This document shows, one piece after another, positions 13,763-17,260 of a DNA stretch of 17,260 nucleotides; positions within the stretch are counted from its first letter, which is position 1; every line of letters begins with the position of its first letter. Under the pieces are notes generated by a model that saw only the letters and a list, made by a program, of their open reading frames with translations, did no database searches and was not told where the DNA came from. This DNA is from Thermoplasmata archaeon (GTDB lineage: Archaea; Thermoplasmatota; Thermoplasmata; Thermoplasmatales; Thermoplasmataceae), in NCBI GenBank assembly GCA_021811525.1, contig JAJZOK010000044.1, forward strand, positions 1 through 17,260, given 5' to 3'. The position numbers and the translations under genes were made by a program.

Positions 13763-14506
13763 GTGCTTGCACTGCTGATCTTATACCGTAAGCGTGGGCT
13801 TACCATGGCAGTCCTGGCTATTTCCGCAGTGTCATATTTCCTCGCAATCGCCCTTAAGACTGTTCTGCAGAACTTCACTCTTGCCGGCATGGAGTCAGCT
13901 TTCGGGTATTCAAGCGTTCCAACAGCGCTGTATTTTGGTGCCCAGACTGCCGTCTTTGAAGTTCTCGGGGCATATCTGTTTGCGCTGGCATTCAGGAAGC
14001 ATATCAGGCAGAAGAATGCTGAGGCATACGGCCTCTCCCTGGCTTTCTGGGAGAACGGGGTGCTGCTTGGCCTCCTGCCTCTCATAAGCCTGGTTTCTGA
14101 TTTCTTCATTATTGCCTCAGGGCCATCATCCCTGAGTTCTCTTGTTTCAGGTGAGCTCCAGAAGGTCAGCCCAGGCCTGTTTGTCGGAACACTTCAGGCT
14201 TTGCCAGTAATAGGCTACTCAATACTGGAGAGAGTTTCCTCGCTCATGTTGCATTTTGCCTGGGGATTTCTCGTGGTTGCCTCAATATCATTCAGCAGGA
14301 AACGCTACCTTGCATATGCAATCCCCATGGGCTTTGTTGACAGCGTGGTGCCATTTGCAGGGATACTTGGCCTTCCCTTGACTGAGGCAATATTCTTTGC
14401 AATCGGGATTGCAGCGCTTTTCCTTGCGCTTGCTGTGCGGAAGAATGTTTCAAAAATTGTTCCGGAGGAAAGAAATGGAGGAACATCCGCTGGCCCCCGG
14501 AACTGA
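13763..14506 (+). CDS. YhfC-like (intramembrane metalloprotease-like) membrane protein, 5' end uncertain or broken
   Basis: This polytopic protein has about seven hydrophobic segments and resembles the YhfC family (PF10086), distantly related to CAAX-protease-like membrane proteins. Numbered from the GTG at 13763 (247 residues), the likely conserved polar sites are E66 in FEVLGAYLF, E97 in FWENG, E156-R157 with H164 in ERVSSLMLHFAWG, and D193. Family function is not established. The start is doubtful: from this GTG only about seven hydrophobic residues precede RKRG, whereas the upstream in-frame codons (FFLESIGSFAIV) would complete a normal first helix. No ATG exists anywhere in 13633-13762, and the frame is closed by TAA at 13700. 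Either a rare start codon is used or the gene carries a nonsense or sequencing change. Confidence 0.65.
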   Translation: MLALLILYRKRGLTMAVLAISAVSYFLAIALKTVLQNFTLAGMESAFGYSSVPTALYFGAQTAVFEVLGAYLFALAFRKHIRQKNAEAYGLSLAFWENGVLLGLLPLISLVSDFFIIASGPSSLSSLVSGELQKVSPGLFVGTLQALPVIGYSILERVSSLMLHFAWGFLVVASISFSRKRYLAYAIPMGFVDSVVPFAGILGLPLTEAIFFAIGIAALFLALAVRKNVSKIVPEERNGGTSAGPRN

Positions 14507-14528
14507 AGGTCAGTGTTCCATCGTGAGC

Positions 14529-15062
14529 TTAATTTTTTGGTGCAAAGGCTTCCATGCTGATGGACAGGTTAACCTTGTCCCCTACCATGAGGCCTCCACC
14601 TTCAAGGACCATGTTCCATTTAACGCCGAAATCCTGCCTGTTAATTGTTGTTGAAGCGGTCAGCCCGAATCTCAGGTTTCCGTACGGGTCGGTTATGACG
14701 CCGCTGTATTCCCCTTTCAGTGTTGCTTCTTTTGTTGTTCCGCGAATTGTAAGGTCGCCCACTACTTCCAGGTCTTCGCCTTTTGCATTTATCTTCTTTG
14801 TGACAAAGGTGATATCCTGGAACTTTTCGCTGGCAAAGAGGTCATCGGACCTGAGGTGGTTATCCCTGTCCTGGTTTCCAGTGGCTATGCTCTTTGCCTT
14901 TATGACGACTCTAGCCTTCATGGTGCTGAGGTCATCTGCGTCTCCCACTATTTCGCCGTCAAAATCCTCGAATTTTCCCCTTACTGTTGAAATCATCATA
15001 TGTTTGACACTGAATTCCATGGCGGAATGTGCCTTGTCAATTGTCCAGTTCTTCACTGCCAT
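14529..15062 (-). CDS. YceI-family lipocalin-like protein, cytosolic form
   Basis: This 177-residue protein has the YceI pattern from end to end: WTIDKAHSAMEFSVKHMMISTVRGKFEDFDGEI at the N-terminus, a central NHLRSDDLFASEKFQDITF (about 68-86), GDLTIRGTTKEATL (102-115) and the end GGGLMVGDKVNLSISMEA. YceI proteins form an extended lipocalin-like barrel that binds polyisoprenoid or other amphiphilic lipids; bacterial ones are usually periplasmic. Here there is no signal peptide, so it should remain in the cytosol. The ATG at 15062 follows a TTATAAATAAG box at leaderless spacing. The promoter is overlapped by a perfect 8-bp inverted repeat next to the divergent hxlR-like gene, so I infer control by that regulator. 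Confidence 0.92.
   Translation of the reverse strand: MAVKNWTIDKAHSAMEFSVKHMMISTVRGKFEDFDGEIVGDADDLSTMKARVVIKAKSIATGNQDRDNHLRSDDLFASEKFQDITFVTKKINAKGEDLEVVGDLTIRGTTKEATLKGEYSGVITDPYGNLRFGLTASTTINRQDFGVKWNMVLEGGGLMVGDKVNLSISMEAFAPKN
14530..14538 (+). terminator. T-run terminator after the YhfC-like gene
   Basis: A run of six T begins about 27 nt after the stop, overlapping the 3' end of the convergent yceI-like gene. Confidence 0.4.
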
Positions 15063-15080
15063 AGTACCAAATCGTGTCTT

Positions 15081-15091
15081 CTTATTTATAA
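15081..15091 (-). promoter_or_regulatory. TATA box of the yceI-like gene
   Basis: The minus strand reads TTATAAATAAG, 19-29 nt before the ATG at 15062. Its upstream edge overlaps the palindrome at 15089-15109. Confidence 0.6.
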
Positions 15092-15109
15092 CTTACCTTC
15101 AGTAAGTTA
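15089..15109. promoter_or_regulatory. operator-like palindrome 1 (yceI promoter side)
   Basis: TAACTTAC, five bases, GTAAGTTA form a perfect 8-bp inverted repeat. It overlaps the upstream edge (BRE side) of the yceI TATA box, where a bound dimer would block TBP/TFB. A second related copy lies over the hxlR start. Confidence 0.65.
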
Positions 15110-15141
15110 ATACATAAATTACATTCAATTTAGAGAATACA

Positions 15142-15149
15142 TTTAAATA
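15142..15149 (+). promoter_or_regulatory. TATA box of the hxlR-like gene
   Basis: TTTAAATA is 26-33 nt before the ATG at 15175. Confidence 0.5.
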
Positions 15150-15156
15150 CGGTCAG

Positions 15157-15177
15157 TAACTTATTATAGATAAGATG
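15157..15177. promoter_or_regulatory. operator-like palindrome 2 (over the hxlR start)
   Basis: TAACTTAT, five bases, ATAAGATG repeats the layout of palindrome 1: seven of eight bases in the left arm and five of eight in the right arm agree. It covers the expected transcription start and the ATG of the hxlR-like gene, a place where binding would repress it. Confidence 0.5.
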
Positions 15178-15564
15178 GTGGAGAGTAAAGTTACTGAAGT
15201 GATAACACACGAGAGTCCCATAGAGGAGACCTGCCCCATTGTGAATGCAATCAGGGAGATAGGGGGCGAATGGAAACTCATAGTGATCAGGTATCTGGCT
15301 GAGGGCCCGCAGGGTTTCAATGATCTCATGAAGACCATTCCCGACGTGAATTCCAAGACTCTTGCCGCCACCCTGAAATATCTCGAAGAAAAAAGCATAA
15401 TAAGCAGGGTGGTTGAGAGCACCAGGCCCTTCAGGGTAAAATACTCACTCACGGAAAAGGGCACATCCCTTGGCGGAGCCCTATCAGACCTAAAGAAATG
15501 GGGAGAGCAGTGGATCGGGAAGACAAAGCCATTAAAATTCTCTAAGGCGTTGCCGCACTCCTAA
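15175..15564 (+). CDS. HxlR-family winged-helix transcriptional regulator
   Basis: This 129-residue protein is a DNA-binding regulator of the HxlR (MarR-like, PF01638) family. It shows C20-P-I in the position of the family's N-terminal cysteine, IREIGGEWKLIVIRYLAEGPQGFNDL (26-51), the recognition helix region SKTLAATLKYLEEKSII (60-76), and the wing VVESTRPFRVKYSLTEKG (79-96). In Bacillus HypR and YodB the equivalent cysteine senses reactive electrophiles or oxidants; C20 here could do the same, which is inference. It is divergent from the yceI-like gene, with two related palindromes over the two promoters, so autoregulation and control of yceI are likely. The last about 15 residues are a basic tail. 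Confidence 0.92.
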   Translation: MVESKVTEVITHESPIEETCPIVNAIREIGGEWKLIVIRYLAEGPQGFNDLMKTIPDVNSKTLAATLKYLEEKSIISRVVESTRPFRVKYSLTEKGTSLGGALSDLKKWGEQWIGKTKPLKFSKALPHS

Positions 15565-15573
15565 GATATTCGG

Positions 15574-15587
15574 TTTAAAAGTTAATA
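15574..15587 (+). promoter_or_regulatory. AT-rich promoter element before the DUF1059 gene
   Basis: TTTAAAAGTTAATA lies 30-43 nt before the ATG at 15617, giving either a leaderless transcript from the second part or a leader of about 15 nt from the first. Confidence 0.35.
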
Positions 15588-15616
15588 GGGGCACTCAAGT
15601 ATTTCATTTGGTCAAA

Positions 15617-15799
15617 ATGACTTCATACAGTTTTAGGTGCAAAGATATCGGAATGGACTGCGGATTTGAGACGAAAGCCGATTCAATGGAAACACTTATG
15701 CCAAAAATCACCAAGCATGCCTCTGAGGCACACAACATGAAGCAGATACCTGAAGACCTGAAGAAGAAGGTTTCTGCAGCCATTAAGGTAATGCACTGA
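15617..15799 (+). CDS. DUF1059-family small protein
   Basis: This 60-residue protein matches DUF1059 (PF06348): FRCKDIGMDCGFETKADS at the N-terminus with C8 and C15, then a helix ending HASEAHNMKQIPEDLKKKVSAAI. The two Cys and the two His (H37 and H42 region) might bind a metal, but no function is known for the family. I prefer ATG 15617 to the TTG at 15608 because the family starts close to this point. It follows the hxlR-like gene after about 50 nt with its own AT-rich element and is followed by a long T-rich terminator. Confidence 0.85.
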   Translation: MTSYSFRCKDIGMDCGFETKADSMETLMPKITKHASEAHNMKQIPEDLKKKVSAAIKVMH

Positions 15800-15818
15800 T
15801 TGAAAGAAATCGAACCAA

Positions 15819-15844
15819 TCTTTTTCTTCTTTTTTCTCTTTTCT
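15819..15844 (+). terminator. long T-rich terminator after the DUF1059 gene
   Basis: The 26 bases contain TTTTT, TTTTTT and TTTT separated by single or double C, a strong archaeal oligo-T terminator. The next gene starts only about 20 nt later. Confidence 0.65.
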
Positions 15845-15863
15845 ATTGGGAAGAGGGCATATT

Positions 15864-16922
15864 ATGATCATAGTTATCGGAGCTGGCAGAATGGGAAGGG
15901 TTATTGCCCGGGACCTTTCCAGGAACCATGAGTTACTGGCGGTCGATTCCAGTGAGGCATCGCTGTCCAAATTAAAGGGTATAAGGACATTCAAAGGCAA
16001 TTTCAAGGACGTTCCGGAATTGGGAAAGGCTGACCTTGTGGTTACTGCCCTTCCGTCGGAAATCGCAGAACGGGTGATTGAGTATGTCCTCATGAAGGGA
16101 AGGAATGTGGTGGATATTTCATTCACAGATTATGATCCGTTCAAGTTCGATGAAATAGCTAAGGCACATGGCTGCATGTACCTGCCCCATGCTGGTTTTG
16201 CCCCCGGCCTTTCAAACATTCTTGCGGGAAAGCTTCACTATGGGCACAGGTCAAGGAATATAGAGATAATTGTTGCAGGCCTTCAGGAAAAGCCATTTCC
16301 TCCAATGGGTTACATTCCGACATTCAATGCTTCCAGCGTAATCGACGAATACACCAGGCCCGCAAGGTACATTGAAAATGGATCACTGAAGGAGGCACAG
16401 CCGCTTGAAACCATAGAAACCATGGAAGTTGAGGGGTTCGGAAAGCTGGATTCTTTCTATTCTGATGGGCTTTCGACAATCCTTCAGACTTTCAGGGAAG
16501 GTACTGTGGTCGAAAAGACTCTGAGACATCCAGGCCATATGGAAAAAATGAGGTTTCTCAATGATATGGGCTACTTCAGCAGTGAGAAGATAGGCGGATC
16601 CAGTGCCAGGGAAATATCTGACGAACTCTTCAGGAGGACTGTGAGGGATGTGCCTGATGTGAGCATACTCAAGGTTATACCACTTGACAAAAGGGGTCCA
16701 GAATTCTCAATAGTGGATCATTACGACAGCAAGAACAGTATAAGCTCCATGGGCCGGATGACAGGTTTTTCCGCTGCAGCAATGGCTATGGCAGTGCTGG
16801 AGTCAAAAATACATGGCACAGGGGTATTTCCCGCAGAGTGGATCGGAAAGGATGACACTGCATTCAGCTTTATAATGGAATACTTGAAGGAACGCTCCAT
16901 TGATATAAGAGTCAAAGGCTGA
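15864..16922 (+). CDS. saccharopine dehydrogenase-like NAD(P)-dependent oxidoreductase
   Basis: This 352-residue protein begins MIIVIGAGRMGRVIARDL, a GxGxxG Rossmann site (G6, G8, G11), with D28 at the end of the second strand suggesting NAD preference. ALPSEIAERV, NVVDISFTDYDP and HAGFAPGLSNILAG follow the saccharopine dehydrogenase / lysine 6-dehydrogenase order, and the C-terminal half is the mixed alpha/beta substrate domain. Family members act on lysine, saccharopine, carboxynorspermidine or homospermidine; the substrate here cannot be told. I place the start at ATG 15864, preceded by GAGGG at 15853-15857 with a six-base spacer, rather than the TTG at 15846. The close oligo-T tract upstream means its transcript must start within or just before that tract, or arise by read-through. 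Confidence 0.82.
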   Translation: MIIVIGAGRMGRVIARDLSRNHELLAVDSSEASLSKLKGIRTFKGNFKDVPELGKADLVVTALPSEIAERVIEYVLMKGRNVVDISFTDYDPFKFDEIAKAHGCMYLPHAGFAPGLSNILAGKLHYGHRSRNIEIIVAGLQEKPFPPMGYIPTFNASSVIDEYTRPARYIENGSLKEAQPLETIETMEVEGFGKLDSFYSDGLSTILQTFREGTVVEKTLRHPGHMEKMRFLNDMGYFSSEKIGGSSAREISDELFRRTVRDVPDVSILKVIPLDKRGPEFSIVDHYDSKNSISSMGRMTGFSAAAMAMAVLESKIHGTGVFPAEWIGKDDTAFSFIMEYLKERSIDIRVKG

Positions 16923-16983
16923 AGCGGAAAACCTGGCCATGGTCTGCATGCAATGCATGTGAAAAGCTCAGAACTTATGGCCA
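16923..16983. other. 61-nt gap with a 13-nt palindrome
   Basis: Between two convergent genes lies CATGCA-A-TGCATG (16947-16959), a perfect inverted repeat, followed by TGAAAAGCTCA (16960-16970), which also occurs upstream of the mocA-like gene at 11181-11191. I see no T-run terminator here on the + strand. Confidence 0.35.
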
Positions 16984-17208
16984 CTAAACAAAAGTATAGT
17001 TAATTGGTGGTTTTGGGCTGAAATAAAATCTCCCATTCCAGTAGCTTGTACCGTATGGTGAAAACAAGGAACTGATAGATTTAAGATAATGAATGGGAAA
17101 TTGTACCTCGACATATGGAGTAGTGACCGGAACTACCGGTATGAGGAACACCACGGCGATAACCAGAATTATTCCCACCAGGCTGGCAGAAAGGAGCCTT
17201 CTGTTCAT
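16984..17208 (-). CDS. small membrane-anchored protein, 74 residues
   Basis: This protein has a short basic start (MNRR), one hydrophobic segment at about residues 8-27 (VGIILVIAVVFLIPVVPV) and an aromatic-rich remainder of about 47 residues with many Tyr, Phe, Ser and Pro, ending INYTFV. That layout predicts a signal anchor with the tail outside the cell. There is no lipobox Cys and no known domain. A strong TATA box at 17231-17238 at leaderless spacing supports it as a real gene. It is convergent with the saccharopine dehydrogenase-like gene. It may represent a small secreted family or a truncated larger surface protein. Confidence 0.6.
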   Translation of the reverse strand: MNRRLLSASLVGIILVIAVVFLIPVVPVTTPYVEVQFPIHYLKSISSLFSPYGTSYWNGRFYFSPKPPINYTFV

Positions 17209-17230
17209 TTACCTTAACCATGCCACTACA

Positions 17231-17238
17231 TTATATAA
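17231..17238 (-). promoter_or_regulatory. TATA box of the 74-residue membrane-anchored protein
   Basis: TTATATAA lies 23-30 nt upstream of the ATG at 17208 on the minus strand, the best match to the archaeal TATA consensus in the window. Confidence 0.6.
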
Positions 17239-17260
17239 CTCCTATAGGCTCCCAGGATGG

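Noticed and set aside
13699..14109. 136-codon minus-strand frame over the YhfC-like gene
   Set aside because: Arg/Ser/Ala-rich antisense shadow; the + strand frame has clear membrane helices and family motifs.
1..17260. Mobile elements, CRISPR arrays, tRNA or rRNA genes
   Set aside because: I looked for terminal repeats, transposase or integrase motifs, regularly spaced repeats and tRNA-like T-loop (GGTTCAAATCC-type) sequences and saw none.

Overview
The window looks like a chromosomal segment of a Thermoplasmatales-type archaeon (Thermoplasma/Ferroplasma relatives, including the uncultured 'alphabet plasmas'). The grounds are an archaeal uS7 (ribosomal protein S7) C-terminus at the left edge, an archaeal/eukaryotic-type deoxyhypusine synthase, TATA-like boxes about 22-30 nt upstream of many start codons (leaderless style), oligo-T terminators, strong AGG/AGA use for arginine and a mid-range GC content judged by eye. 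I see no insertion sequence, integrase, CRISPR array, tRNA or rRNA. The gene set is mostly metabolic housekeeping with short gaps and many convergent gene ends.

Layout. 1-126: end of rps7, with an oligo-T terminator. 193-1718: two minus-strand membrane proteins (unknown six-helix protein; CopD-like protein) separated by a 254-nt gap rich in inverted repeats. 1841-6634: alternating-strand metabolic genes: cupin protein (+), isochorismatase-like hydrolase (-), deoxyhypusine synthase (+), a 108-aa hypothetical (-), an ornithine cyclodeaminase/mu-crystallin family reductase (+) and a TIGR01777-type NAD-dependent epimerase (-). 6731-11082: a minus-strand molybdenum hydroxylase locus, xdhC-like then M (FAD), S (2Fe-2S) and L (molybdopterin) subunits. 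11219-11821: a divergent MocA/MobA-like nucleotidyltransferase that would supply the cofactor. 11906-14506: a four-helix membrane protein, an M20 metallo-amidohydrolase and a YhfC-like membrane protein whose 5' end looks broken. 14529-15564: yceI-like (-) and hxlR-like regulator (+), divergent, with two copies of a palindrome over their promoters. 15617-16922: a DUF1059 small protein and a saccharopine dehydrogenase-like reductase. 16984-17208: a 74-aa membrane-anchored protein on the minus strand.

How the genes work together. The clearest functional unit is 6731-11821: a cytosolic three-subunit molybdenum hydroxylase, probably an aldehyde oxidoreductase or 'form II CoxL' type enzyme rather than a true CO dehydrogenase (its active-site loop reads PYRGAGR, not the CO-specific AYRCSFR), with an XdhC-type cofactor maturation protein upstream and a divergent pterin-cofactor nucleotidyltransferase. 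The large subunit is short for its family. The second unit is the HxlR/YceI pair, where the promoter-proximal palindromes predict that the regulator controls both yceI and itself.

Most worth checking: the twin operators at 15089-15177; the yhfC 5' end, where a well-spaced TATA box points to a GTG that is in frame with the missing first membrane helix but is followed by an in-frame TAA; the compact molybdenum large subunit; and the 979-1232 gap. I do not see a clearly unprecedented multi-gene system.
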